Of a stretch of 30,739 nucleotides of DNA, positions 7,991 to 15,528 are shown in pieces. This DNA comes from JBBQXY01 sp051004815 (GTDB taxonomy: Bacteria; Chloroflexota; Ktedonobacteria; Ktedonobacterales; Ktedonobacteraceae): contig JBPCJY010000113.1 in assembly GCA_051004815.1 (NCBI GenBank), positions 1 through 30,739 of the forward strand, given 5' to 3'. The position numbers and the translations under genes are program-made. The first letter of the stretch is position 1, and each line of letters opens with the position of its first letter. The notes under the pieces are model-generated. The model saw only the letters and a program-made list of their open reading frames with translations, was not told the DNA's origin and searched no databases.

Positions 7991-10814
7991 ACAACCTCTT
8001 CTGCTCTTGCTCTTCATCCCTATCGGCGTCCTGGTCTTTCTCGCCTGGCGCAATATGGCCTTGCCTTTCCCCAGGAAGCAGCGCTGGCTTATCCTGGGCT
8101 GCCGACTTCTGCTCTTTCTCCTCGTCATCACCGCTCTGGCGGGAGCCGCGTGGTCACAGCCGGTCAAGCGACAAGCTGTCGTTTTCGTAGGCGACATCTC
8201 CGCCAGTACAGGCACACAAAAAGCTTTCATCGAACAATGGATTACCTCGGCACTGAAACATAAAGGGCAAGACGACCAGGTTGGTATTGTCGCTGTTGGG
8301 CGCAACGCCCTCGTCGAGCAGTCGGTGAAAACCAACATTGACTTTAGCCAGTTCCAGTCCACGCCTGATACCAACTTTACCGATCTCGCTTCCGGTCTCC
8401 GTCTCGCCGCCGCGATGCTGCCCGCTGATAGCCTGCGTCGCATCGTCCTGTTAAGCGATGGCCAACAAAACCTGGGCGATGCCTTGCAAGAGGCCCAACT
8501 CCTGCAACAAGAGGGCATTCGCCTGGACATCGTACCCCTGCCAACCATCAACAGCGCGGAGGCTCGCATTGATGGACTCAACGCCCCCACCGAGTTGCAT
8601 ACCAACGAGCGTTTTCTACTGCATGCACAACTCTTTAGCACGGTCGCGCAACCAGCCACCATTCGCCTCTACCTCGATCAAACACTCCTCTTGCAGCTAC
8701 CTACGCATCTCGCGGTTGGCAACCAGGAAATGGATTTCCAGCTATTGGCTCCTCCTCCAGGCTTTCACACCTTCCGCGTCACCCTCGAAGCAGCGCAAGA
8801 TACCATTCTTGCCAACAACGAGGCTTCCGCTTTTGTCAATGTGCAAGGCCCGCCACATGTGCTCGTTATTGAAGGCACCCCCGGTGAGGGACATAACATC
8901 GTCTCCGCGTTGCGGGCCACCAAAATACAGGTGACTATCGGCACCCCGAATGATGTTCCCACCACGCTCGATGGTTTGGCTGGTTATAGCACGGTTGTAC
9001 TGGCCGATGTGCCAGCCATAGCACTGGGTACGGCTCGTATGCAAATATTGCAAGCGTATGTGCGCGATCTTGGTCGTGGCCTCGTCGTCAGCGGCGGTCA
9101 AAACAGTTACGGTGTCGGCGATTATGCTAATACCCCACTGGAGCAAACGCTGCCCGTCTCCATGGATATACCGCAGCACAAGGATACGCCGAGCATCGCC
9201 GTCGTCCTTATCGTGGAAAGCCTCGAAGCCAACGACGAAATTAATGTCTCCAAAGAGGCCGCCAAAGGAGTTGTCGGCCTCTTAACACCTCACGATCAGG
9301 TTGGCATATCGGGCGGTTGTGGCACCCTTATCGCACCCATGCAACACGTTACCGACCGTACCGCCATCGATCATGCCATCGACGCCATGCAACCTTGTGA
9401 CCCAGGCAGCTATCTTCCCGATCTCAGCAATGCTGAAAGCGTATTGAGCAAAGCGAACGCCAAAATACTGCACGTCATTCTTCTCGGCGACGGCGATACC
9501 TTTGAGGGCAATGCCACCACCGCACAACTCCTCAAAATGGCGAACGAACACATCACCATCTCGACCGTTGCCACCAATGCCGATTCCTACCAGCAGTTAG
9601 GCTTGATGCAACAAATCGCTACCCTGGGCAAGGGACGCTTCTACCGCGCCGACAATCCAGCCGCGATCCCCCAAATCCTCTTGAAAGAGACGCAACAGGC
9701 TACACGGCGTGCCATCATCAATGAGCCATTCACGCCCGTCATCGTCGGCAATCATCCCATTTTGACCGGCCTGAGTACCTTACCAGGTCTCACCGGCTAC
9801 GTGGCCACGACTCCCAAACCCACAGCACAACTGGTGCTGATCAGCCACAAAGATGACCCCGTACTGGCCGTCTGGCAGTATGGCCTGGGGCGAGTCGCGG
9901 CCTGGACCAGTGACGCCCTCGGCCTCTGGACAGCCAATTGGCTAACATGGAGCGACGCGGCACGCTGGTGGGCCAACCTCGTCACCTGGACGCTGCCAAC
10001 ACCCGATAGCTCCCTCAACGTCAATGCTACCATCGTGGGCGGCACCGGCCATCTGACCGTTGACCTGCCCCCCGGTACACCAACAACCGCGAGCAACCAG
10101 CAAATGCAGGTCAAAATCATCGCGCCCGATCTCTCGCAGCAGACCGTCACGTTACAACCCACCGCACCACAACGCTGGGAGGGCAATTTCCCCACCATCC
10201 TGGTAGGAGCCTACCTGCTGCAAGTCACCTGGCAAGGCGGCAACAATCGGCTCGGCACAACCACTGGCATGGTGGTGCCATATTCACCCGAATATCATGC
10301 GTTGGGTACCGACCTGCGCTTCCTCACCCTGCTGGCCCATGCTGGCGACGGCTCATTGCTCTCTCCCACGGAGACGGCAGCCGCTTTCGCAACTAACTTG
10401 CAGCCAGTCTCAGCCGCAATTCCCATCACCTTCTGGCTCCTGGCACTAGCGGCCCTCTTGCTGCCCATCGATATCGCGGCCCGCCGTCTTGCCAGCCTGG
10501 AATTTCTCGTCATTGGCTATCAGTGGTTCATAGCACTCTTTAGACCCAAACTGGCAACTCAGGCCGCGTCCATCCAGCAAAGCGCGGTCAATTCCTCTAC
10601 TCTCGGTACAGTCCGAGCCAGGCGTGAGGAGCGGCGCGTCCGCGTCAACTCTATCACACCCCCTCCACGTAGCAAAGAAATGCCAAAAATGCAGCACAGA
10701 ACACCTACGCCACCTACGCCGCAAAAAACAGAAATAGCCCAACCCGATGTCTCTGTTGCCAGCAAACTATTGGAGGCAAAAAGAAAGAGGTCACGAACCA
10801 CCAACGGCGATTAA
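7977..10814 (+). CDS. Large vWA / GATase-like membrane protein
   Basis: This 945-residue protein begins with two TM segments (about 7-24 and 37-57), followed by a vWA domain with intact DxSxS (D73, S75, S77). Next comes a Rossmann-like GATase1-type region at about 293-391 (VLVIEGTPGEGHN ... VVSGGQNSYGVGDY ... TPLEQTLPV) without the catalytic Cys of true amidotransferases. A second vWA-like domain follows, whose MIDAS position reads ESLEA (414-418) and is therefore degenerate. Beta-rich segments, a TM near 823-842 and a roughly 100-residue basic tail complete it. The layout is known from large membrane proteins encoded beside moxR/DUF58/batA. The start ATG 7977 has an AAAGGAAAGAG ribosome site inside the end of the preceding gene. 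Its stop overlaps the stop of the convergent MFS remnant. It is probably the last gene of the operon. Confidence 0.88.
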   Translation: MLTFEQPLLLLLFIPIGVLVFLAWRNMALPFPRKQRWLILGCRLLLFLLVITALAGAAWSQPVKRQAVVFVGDISASTGTQKAFIEQWITSALKHKGQDDQVGIVAVGRNALVEQSVKTNIDFSQFQSTPDTNFTDLASGLRLAAAMLPADSLRRIVLLSDGQQNLGDALQEAQLLQQEGIRLDIVPLPTINSAEARIDGLNAPTELHTNERFLLHAQLFSTVAQPATIRLYLDQTLLLQLPTHLAVGNQEMDFQLLAPPPGFHTFRVTLEAAQDTILANNEASAFVNVQGPPHVLVIEGTPGEGHNIVSALRATKIQVTIGTPNDVPTTLDGLAGYSTVVLADVPAIALGTARMQILQAYVRDLGRGLVVSGGQNSYGVGDYANTPLEQTLPVSMDIPQHKDTPSIAVVLIVESLEANDEINVSKEAAKGVVGLLTPHDQVGISGGCGTLIAPMQHVTDRTAIDHAIDAMQPCDPGSYLPDLSNAESVLSKANAKILHVILLGDGDTFEGNATTAQLLKMANEHITISTVATNADSYQQLGLMQQIATLGKGRFYRADNPAAIPQILLKETQQATRRAIINEPFTPVIVGNHPILTGLSTLPGLTGYVATTPKPTAQLVLISHKDDPVLAVWQYGLGRVAAWTSDALGLWTANWLTWSDAARWWANLVTWTLPTPDSSLNVNATIVGGTGHLTVDLPPGTPTTASNQQMQVKIIAPDLSQQTVTLQPTAPQRWEGNFPTILVGAYLLQVTWQGGNNRLGTTTGMVVPYSPEYHALGTDLRFLTLLAHAGDGSLLSPTETAAAFATNLQPVSAAIPITFWLLALAALLLPIDIAARRLASLEFLVIGYQWFIALFRPKLATQAASIQQSAVNSSTLGTVRARREERRVRVNSITPPPRSKEMPKMQHRTPTPPTPQKTEIAQPDVSVASKLLEAKRKRSRTTNGD

Positions 10815-11300
10815 TCAAGCTGGCGCACACCACGCACCGTCAAGGCTAATGCCGATAACAACGCGCTAATCAATCCGCACCCGATGAACACCAGCCGTGG
10901 GCCAATGTGATCGGTCACGACACCGCCAAGAGCAAGTCCCACCGGCGTCAAGCACAACGAACCCATCATATCAATACTGCTCACACGCCCCAATTTGTCG
11001 CTGGGTATCATTTGTTGCAGCACGATAAACCAGATGACGTTGAAGAAGCCTAATCCGAAACCTAAGATGACGCTGGCTAAGCTTGCCACGACTGCCTCGC
11101 TGCCCCGCGGCAGCGGCAATCCCATCACAACCAGCGCAAGTCCGGTGCCGATCAAGGCCAGATAAGCCTTCACACCACGCCAGAGCTGTGAAGTACGCGC
11201 CATCACCCAGCGCAGAAATAGTTTGCCCTATCCATAACAGTGCATACAGCCTATATTTTAACGCCCGTACAAAACGGATGCGCACAAGCACAACAGCCAC
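10811..11300 (-). pseudogene. MFS transporter remnant with internal deletion
   Basis: Two reading frames together give the two ends of an MFS_3-type transporter. From 11300 the frame reads a typical N-terminus and first TM (YALLWIGQTISALGDGAYF, then TALAW near 11175). It then runs into unrelated residues, while another frame picks up VKAYLALIGTGLALVVMGL and four further C-terminal-type TM segments down to the stop at 10811-10813. A full MFS_3 protein is about 400 residues, so roughly 200 or more residues between TM1 and the C-terminal half are missing, with a frameshift at the join near 11170-11180. No good start codon with ribosome site is seen; GTG 11300 is nominal, with AGGAGG about 27 bases upstream. 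It lies 56 bases downstream of menA on the same strand and overlaps the stop of the vWA gene by 3 bases. Confidence 0.8.
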
Positions 11301-11356
11301 AGCGTTTATCTCTCTCTTTCTTCATTCCTCCTGGACATACAAAAAGTGACTCATCA

Positions 11357-12292
11357 TTACCAGTGCAGCATCCTCGCCAACACAATACCTACCGCCAACG
11401 CTGCCCCAAACTGCAAGTGCAACATAGCCGTGCGCTTGATACCAATCATATACACTCTACGCTCTTGAGCCGCTAGCACCGAGCGCACATTGCTCAACGC
11501 CAAAGGGAAGGTTATCCACACCACCAGACTGAGCAGTGGCAAGAAGCCAAACAACGCGAAGAGGCTCACCGCGACATAACTCCCCATGAGCAAGACCGCG
11601 TGAAAGCGTTGCCCAAACACCTGCCCAAAACGCACCGGCAACGTTCGTTTCTCAACGGCCATATCATCCTGGTAATCGCGCACATTGTTCATATTCAAGA
11701 TGGCAGTAACCAGAAAACCCACTGGCACACTCGCGGCGAAGGCTTGCCACGACCAGTGCGGAATTTGTACATAATACGCGCCCCACGTCATCAAAAAGCC
11801 CATCGCCACGTAGACCAGGATATCGCCCAGCCCACGACTGGCAAACTTGAACGGCCATGCGCTATAGAAGTACGCAATAGCCATACCAGCTATCCCAAAC
11901 AGCAGAATCACCGGCCCAACGAGATAGATCAAGATCAAGCCCAGCACTGTGGCAAGGCCAAAACTGGCAACGCCACCCCCTAACACCTGCCTTGCCGTCA
12001 TCTCCTGGCGAAAAATCACCGTACTTGACCCCAACGACTCCATACTATCAAGCCCATAGAGATAATCAAAGTACTCATTAAAAAAATTTGCTCCTATTTG
12101 CAGGAACAAAGATGAAAACAACGTCACCAGAAAAGCCGCGAGATGAAAGGTGCCCGCGTAAATCGCCACCGCCGTACCCACCAGGATAGGGCTTACCGTA
12201 GCCGTCAAGGAAAATGGTCGGCTAGTTTTCAACCATACGCGCCATGCCACAGGCGGCATTGAAGTATTCGTATGTGCATGTATATTATTCAT
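11357..12292 (-). CDS. menA: 1,4-dihydroxy-2-naphthoate polyprenyltransferase
   Basis: This 311-residue UbiA-superfamily integral membrane enzyme would transfer a polyprenyl chain to 1,4-dihydroxy-2-naphthoate, giving demethylmenaquinone at the cytoplasmic membrane. The first Asp-rich motif is N72EYFDYLYGLD82 and the second is N203VRDYQDD210, followed by EKRTLPVRFG as in MenA proteins. About eight hydrophobic segments are visible. The length matches the family (about 300). The start ATG is preceded by an AAAGAGATGAG ribosome site, and a promoter fits at 12346-12373. No other men genes are in the window. UbiA paralogs for other quinones or hemes are the alternative, but the second motif favours MenA. 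Confidence 0.9.
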   Translation of the reverse strand: MNNIHAHTNTSMPPVAWRVWLKTSRPFSLTATVSPILVGTAVAIYAGTFHLAAFLVTLFSSLFLQIGANFFNEYFDYLYGLDSMESLGSSTVIFRQEMTARQVLGGGVASFGLATVLGLILIYLVGPVILLFGIAGMAIAYFYSAWPFKFASRGLGDILVYVAMGFLMTWGAYYVQIPHWSWQAFAASVPVGFLVTAILNMNNVRDYQDDMAVEKRTLPVRFGQVFGQRFHAVLLMGSYVAVSLFALFGFLPLLSLVVWITFPLALSNVRSVLAAQERRVYMIGIKRTAMLHLQFGAALAVGIVLARMLHW

Positions 12293-12345
12293 TGCTCATC
12301 TCTTTTGCCCAAGCGTCGCATAACATATTCCTCTACTACCTGCAT

Positions 12346-12373
12346 GGTATAACGCCCATCGGTAAAACGTCAA
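12346..12373 (-). promoter_or_regulatory. Promoter of menA
   Basis: On the minus strand TTGACG (12373-12368) and TATACC (12351-12346) are spaced by 16 bases, giving a leader of roughly 45 bases before the menA ATG. Assigned by consensus match only. Confidence 0.55.
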
Positions 12374-12495
12374 AAGGTTAGCTATTGTCACTAATATAGT
12401 CGGCAAGACGTGTAGTCTGTGTGTAGGAGTTGGATACAACCCCTCAGTTACAATGAACATCATATCAGATACACAGAAAGGAAAAACAACACACT

Positions 12496-12732
12496 ATGGC
12501 AACAGCAAATGCCGCAAAAGATACCGCACAGGATGCACAGCAACAGTATTTCCGCGTCACCGACCAGGTGCCGGAAGAGGTATGGTACTGGGCCGCACTT
12601 GGCTCCATCATCGTTTCAGCAAGCCTGTTTTTGCTGGGCAAGCGCGATTGGAGCAACTTCGTAGGTCAGTGGCCACCGACCTTCCTGCTCTTCGGACTGT
12701 TCCACAAAGTCCTGCGCCCTTCCAAATTCTAA
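12496..12732 (+). CDS. Small two-TM membrane protein, unknown function
   Basis: The product has 78 residues. A polar N-terminus (about 1-27) is followed by VPEEVWYWAALGSIIVSASLFLLG, a first TM, then KRDWSNFVGQWPPTFLLFGLFHKVL, a probable second TM or re-entrant segment, and a short basic end. I do not recognise a named family. The start ATG has AGAAAGGAAAAAC upstream. A TACAAT at 12449-12454 could be the -10 but has a poor -35. The gene ends 18 bases before a clear hairpin terminator, so it is probably a single-gene transcript. Two overlapping longer frames on the same strand are judged to be shadows because only this frame has coherent TM segments and a ribosome site. Confidence 0.75.
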   Translation: MATANAAKDTAQDAQQQYFRVTDQVPEEVWYWAALGSIIVSASLFLLGKRDWSNFVGQWPPTFLLFGLFHKVLRPSKF

Positions 12733-12750
12733 GTCTTTCGTACATATGCG

Positions 12751-12789
12751 GCCCGTTTATCTCTTTCGTACGTCATAAGATAAACGGGC
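12751..12789 (+). terminator. Intrinsic terminator after the small membrane protein
   Basis: A perfect 12-bp stem (GCCCGTTTATCT with AGATAAACGGGC, 12751-12762 and 12778-12789) with a 15-base loop is followed by a T-rich stretch (TTTCTTCC). Confidence 0.75.
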
Positions 12790-12824
12790 TTTCTTCCGTT
12801 ATAAATTATGCAGGAGTACATACT

Positions 12825-13340
12825 ATGGTAAATGAGCCAAATACCCGCAAATGGAACGAACTACGTGGTCTGGCAGTCGTCGCCCTCGATACGGGAGAAA
12901 AACTAGGTACCGTCGAGGATTTTTACTTTGAGTCGGAAACAAATGCTGTGCGCGGTTTTCGTGTGAAAACAGGGCTATTTAACTCTAAAGCATTGCCCAC
13001 CAGTACCATCAACTCGATTGGGCGCGACGCCGTTGTCACCCAGAATGCTGAGATGGTGATCGATGAAAGCCATGATAGCCGTTTAAAGACAATGCCTCTG
13101 GGCAGTGCGCTGCTTTCTTATAAAGTCATGGGTGAAAACGGTACAGTCATCGGGTCAGTTGGCAATGTGCTCATTAGCACCGTTCCACCCAACGCATTGC
13201 GAGTAGTCAGCTTTGAGCTTTCAGGCAACCTGGGTGAACGCATCACCGGCCATTACCCAACGTTTTCTTCCAACGATGTCACCAGCTATGGGCAAGATGT
13301 CATTGTTATCCTCGATCAAGTAGCCAGAGGTCTAAAATAG
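12825..13340 (+). CDS. PRC-barrel domain protein
   Basis: This is a 171-residue soluble protein with two PRC-barrel-like units, at about 11-80 (LRGLAVVALDTGEKLGTVED) and about 91-165 (SALLSYKVMGENGTVIGSVGN). PRC barrels are small beta domains known from the photosynthetic reaction-centre H subunit and from RimM. Stand-alone versions are common in many bacteria and mostly uncharacterised. The frame is open far upstream, but the true start is ATG 12825: it has CAGGAG about 10 bases upstream and lies after the terminator of the previous gene. Residues upstream of it are not protein-like. It is followed by an imperfect GC-rich hairpin. Confidence 0.85.
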   Translation: MVNEPNTRKWNELRGLAVVALDTGEKLGTVEDFYFESETNAVRGFRVKTGLFNSKALPTSTINSIGRDAVVTQNAEMVIDESHDSRLKTMPLGSALLSYKVMGENGTVIGSVGNVLISTVPPNALRVVSFELSGNLGERITGHYPTFSSNDVTSYGQDVIVILDQVARGLK

Positions 13341-13353
13341 CTATGTGCGAAAT

Positions 13354-13379
13354 GGGCGACCGCGACCGGCTGGCCGCCC
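13354..13379 (+). terminator. Imperfect GC-rich hairpin after the PRC gene
   Basis: GGGCGACC (13354-13361) pairs with GGCCGCCC (13372-13379) at 7 of 8 positions and is followed by TATCTTA. It also resembles the GGGCGACC repeat core, so it may be a repeat remnant serving as a weak terminator. Confidence 0.4.
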
Positions 13380-13478
13380 TATCTTACCAATGCTCTTCCG
13401 CGTCCCTGTCTTCCTCGCCGACGTGCTCTTGCCCCATTACGTATTCTCTCGCAAAAGTTGTATGATTAAGATACATAT

Positions 13479-13505
13479 GTAGAGGCAACCCTCGTGATTA
13501 CCTCT
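13479..13505 (+). repeat. Decayed copy of the intergenic hairpin repeat
   Basis: GTAGAGGCAACCCTCGTGAT and the following TACCTCT match the pattern GTAGGGGCGACCCTTGTGGTCGCCC with several transitions. AGAGGCAA and TTACCTCT still pair at 7 of 8 positions. It lies in the leader of the kinase-like gene. Confidence 0.55.
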
Positions 13506-13538
13506 CGAACAACAAAGAGAGCTGGAGGTAGGTACACC

Positions 13539-14300
13539 ATGGCAGAGAATCGCGCTAGTATTGATCTGATGCGTGCTATTACCATCTCACGCGAATATGG
13601 CAGCGGTGGCGGTGAGGTCGCTGCCCGCCTGGCCCAACATCTGAACTGGCACTTGATTGACCATGAAGTCGTTGTACGCGTCGCGCTAGAATTAGGGGTC
13701 AGCGAGGCCGAGGCAGAAGCATACGATGAGCATGCTGAAGGCATTGTTTCGCGCATTTTAACAAGCCTGCAAATGATTCAGCCATCCATCCTGGTTGCCG
13801 CACCACCCATGCCCTTGACAACGGATGCCCACGAGTACAACGAGGCCCGTCGCCGCGTCATCGACGCTGCTGTCAAGACCGGACATGTCGTCATCGTCGG
13901 TCGCGGAGCGCAAGTCCTCCTGGCTGATCGGCGCGACGTGCTACATGTGCGTATTGTAGCCCCACTCGATGCACGCATCGCCTATGTCATGCAACGCGAA
14001 GGGCTAGATCAAGCGGCGGCACGCAATCGTATACAGGGCAAAGAGCGTGACCGCGTTCGCTACCTACAAGCGCAACATCACCTGAATCCAGAAGACCCAC
14101 ACCTGTACGATCTCGTGCTCAATACCAGCATTCTCTCGCTTGACAGTACCATCTCTTTGATAAAACTTGCCCTGGAACAGAAGGCCACACGACTCACCAC
14201 GCCAACAGGCGACCTCGGTCCGGTGGTCGGTCTGCCCCGCTATCCCGATCAACCAGAAGATTTCAGAACCCCTGAGACAATGACCGAGTCGGCGCAGTGA
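13539..14300 (+). CDS. Cytidylate kinase-like family protein
   Basis: This 253-residue protein belongs to the Cytidylate_kin2 family. The P-loop is in ITISREYGSGGGEVAARL (GSGGGEVA at 21-28), followed by LNWHLIDHEVV. Later motifs include VIVGRGAQVLL, the DARIAYVM stretch and the KERDRVRYLQ lid-like segment, then LYDLVLNTS. These proteins resemble cytidylate kinases, but most have no proven substrate, and a true cmk may exist elsewhere in the genome. The start is ATG 13539, because GGAGG lies 10 bases upstream; an in-frame GTG at 13494 lies in a repeat and has no such site. About 35 C-terminal residues (after KATRLTTP) are Pro/Thr-rich and probably disordered. Confidence 0.85.
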   Translation: MAENRASIDLMRAITISREYGSGGGEVAARLAQHLNWHLIDHEVVVRVALELGVSEAEAEAYDEHAEGIVSRILTSLQMIQPSILVAAPPMPLTTDAHEYNEARRRVIDAAVKTGHVVIVGRGAQVLLADRRDVLHVRIVAPLDARIAYVMQREGLDQAAARNRIQGKERDRVRYLQAQHHLNPEDPHLYDLVLNTSILSLDSTISLIKLALEQKATRLTTPTGDLGPVVGLPRYPDQPEDFRTPETMTESAQ

Positions 14301-14306
14301 TATACT

Positions 14307-14335
14307 GTGACAGGCATTTTCAGCGCACATACAAT
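14307..14335 (+). promoter_or_regulatory. Promoter of the DUF2630 gene
   Basis: GTGACA (14307-14312) and TACAAT (14330-14335) are spaced by 17 bases. The -10 is followed by AGGA, as in the etfB promoter (17767-17796). The start codon lies about 50 bases downstream. Confidence 0.6.
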
Positions 14336-14386
14336 AGGACAGCGACGTAATAATACCGTAATGACAACACATACAAGGAGTAACTC

Positions 14387-14629
14387 ATGGACGATAGCGA
14401 ACTTCTTCATACCATCGAACAATTGGTAAACGAGGAACACTCCCTCCTGCAACAGTCAACAGAAGGCGCAATGGAAGAAACCAAGCAGGCACGCATGCAT
14501 GAGCTAGAGGTCAGATTGGATCAATGCTGGGATTTGTTGCGCCAACGCCGCGCCCGCCGCGAATTCCACCTCAACCCCAACGAGGCCCAGGTACGCAACC
14601 CTGAAATCGTTGAACACTATCAACAATAG
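14387..14629 (+). CDS. DUF2630 family protein
   Basis: This 80-residue acidic, helical protein matches DUF2630 along its whole length. It has an N-terminal LLHTIEQLVNEEHSLLQQ helix, then the family core LEVRLDQCWDLLRQRRARRE and the end NEAQVRNPEIVEHYQQ. Its function is unknown; the family occurs mainly in Actinobacteria and Chloroflexota. The ribosome site ACAAGGAG is 6 bases before the ATG, and a good promoter lies upstream. It is probably transcribed alone. The small CGTCGCTGCGACG palindrome at 14648-14660, followed by a short T-run, might act as its terminator. Confidence 0.88.
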   Translation: MDDSELLHTIEQLVNEEHSLLQQSTEGAMEETKQARMHELEVRLDQCWDLLRQRRARREFHLNPNEAQVRNPEIVEHYQQ

Positions 14630-14708
14630 GAACTATCCAGGACTCCTCGTCGCTGCGACGGCTCGCCTTTTCAGTGTGAGTGGGTGATAGCGTACCTGGC
14701 AACCTGGG

Positions 14709-14872
14709 CCTTACACAGGTAGGTTTTTTGGGGAGAGAGGCGCAAGCCGCTCGGTCGTGCCACCCTGTCTGGGGGACAGGTAATAGGGACAGGGGGACGT
14801 GGGGTTGTGGACGCGGGGGCCTTGTGCCTACGCCTTCCACCACCTTTCACTCAAAAACCTACCTGTGTAAGG
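14709..14872. mobile_element. MITE-like element with 20-bp terminal inverted repeats
   Basis: Bases 14709-14728 and 14853-14872 are perfect reverse complements (20 bp, ending in ...GGTTTTT / AAAAACC...). The 124-base interior is G-rich and non-coding (GGGGACAGGTAATAGGGACA). The ACCTG pentamer occurs on both outer flanks but not at symmetric distance, so a target duplication is not established. The ends and the CAGGTAAT(A/G)GGGAC motif are shared with the palindrome at 1-237, so both probably belong to one element type. The rest of the 14630-14885 gap holds nothing further that I can name. Confidence 0.6.
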
Positions 14873-14885
14873 ACCTGACATCAGC

Positions 14886-15383
14886 TTAAGCTGTCAAGTA
14901 CAAGTACACCGCCAGGATAATACCGGTGAGACACGTTATGATCGTTAAGAGAATAGCAAAACCCGCGTGTGGACGAAAATCTTCTCTATCAATAACATGG
15001 CGGTTACGTAAGAAGCTCAAGAGTGCTACCACCATCACCACGCTACCAAGTAGCGTCAGCGTAATCCCCACAATCGTCGAATAATGCCCGGTCACAATCG
15101 GTCGATCAGCAATTTTCAAACCTAGTTCACGCAAGAGCAACCCGAAGCGTTCCACCACAAAGCCAAAGGCGATGATGGATAGGCCTGTCCGTACCCAGGC
15201 CAGAAAGGTCCGCTCATTGGCAAGATGATCGGATACTTTCTTACTCGGCTGAGTATGAAAGTTGCGGGCAACGTGAGGAGGCGTACCATCGACATTAGTT
15301 ACACCATCACCGCTTATCTCTTCTTTGTTGAGCCATATTCGTCCTCGCTCGCCCTGACTAACATGCGCAATTTCAATACCCAT
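14886..15383 (-). CDS. DUF202 family membrane protein
   Basis: The product is about 165 residues. After about 50 polar N-terminal residues comes DHLANERTFLAWVRTGLSII, the DUF202 signature, within the first TM. Two more TM segments follow near residues 100-125 and 140-162. DUF202 proteins are small inner-membrane proteins; yeast VTC proteins carry a related domain, but the bacterial role is unknown. The start is uncertain. An upstream in-frame ATG at 15434 has AAGG in front, but the segment between it and 15383 overlaps a promoter-like pair (15396-15424), so ATG 15383 is preferred. That choice would give an almost leaderless transcript. Confidence 0.8.
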   Translation of the reverse strand: MGIEIAHVSQGERGRIWLNKEEISGDGVTNVDGTPPHVARNFHTQPSKKVSDHLANERTFLAWVRTGLSIIAFGFVVERFGLLLRELGLKIADRPIVTGHYSTIVGITLTLLGSVVMVVALLSFLRNRHVIDREDFRPHAGFAILLTIITCLTGIILAVYLYLTA

Positions 15384-15395
15384 AGTTCTGCCAAC

Positions 15396-15424
15396 AGTAT
15401 ACACAACACAAACAACGCTCACAA
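15396..15424 (-). promoter_or_regulatory. Candidate promoter of the DUF202 gene
   Basis: On the minus strand TTGTGA (15424-15419) and TATACT (15401-15396) are spaced by 17 bases. The predicted start lies about 6 bases before ATG 15383. Confidence 0.4.
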
Positions 15425-15470
15425 GTGCTTTCATTGTACCTTGGATAATCGCCCGTAAACAGAAAAGTCA

Positions 15471-15497
15471 TTGTACCATTGCTACATATGCTATAAT
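15471..15497 (+). promoter_or_regulatory. Candidate promoter of the PH-like gene
   Basis: TATAAT (15492-15497) is a perfect -10. TTGTAC (15471-15476) is a possible -35 at a short 15-base spacing. It places the RNA start near 15504, before the AGAAGG site used to choose the start of the next gene. Confidence 0.4.
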
Positions 15498-15528
15498 CTC
15501 CCCAGATATGCAGAAGGGCCTTGTATTG

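Noticed and set aside
9081..9160. Active glutamine amidotransferase in the large vWA protein
   Set aside because: The GGQNSYG region has no nucleophilic Cys, so only the fold is retained.
12453..12824. Long upstream extension of the PRC-barrel frame
   Set aside because: It crosses a terminator and the small membrane protein gene; ATG 12825 has a ribosome site and begins the domain.
13494..13538. GTG start for the cytidylate kinase-like gene
   Set aside because: It falls inside a decayed repeat, while ATG 13539 has GGAGG at proper distance.
14571..14889. Two overlapping reading frames in the MITE-like element
   Set aside because: Their products are Gly/Arg/Pro-rich translations of the repeat with no domain or ribosome site.
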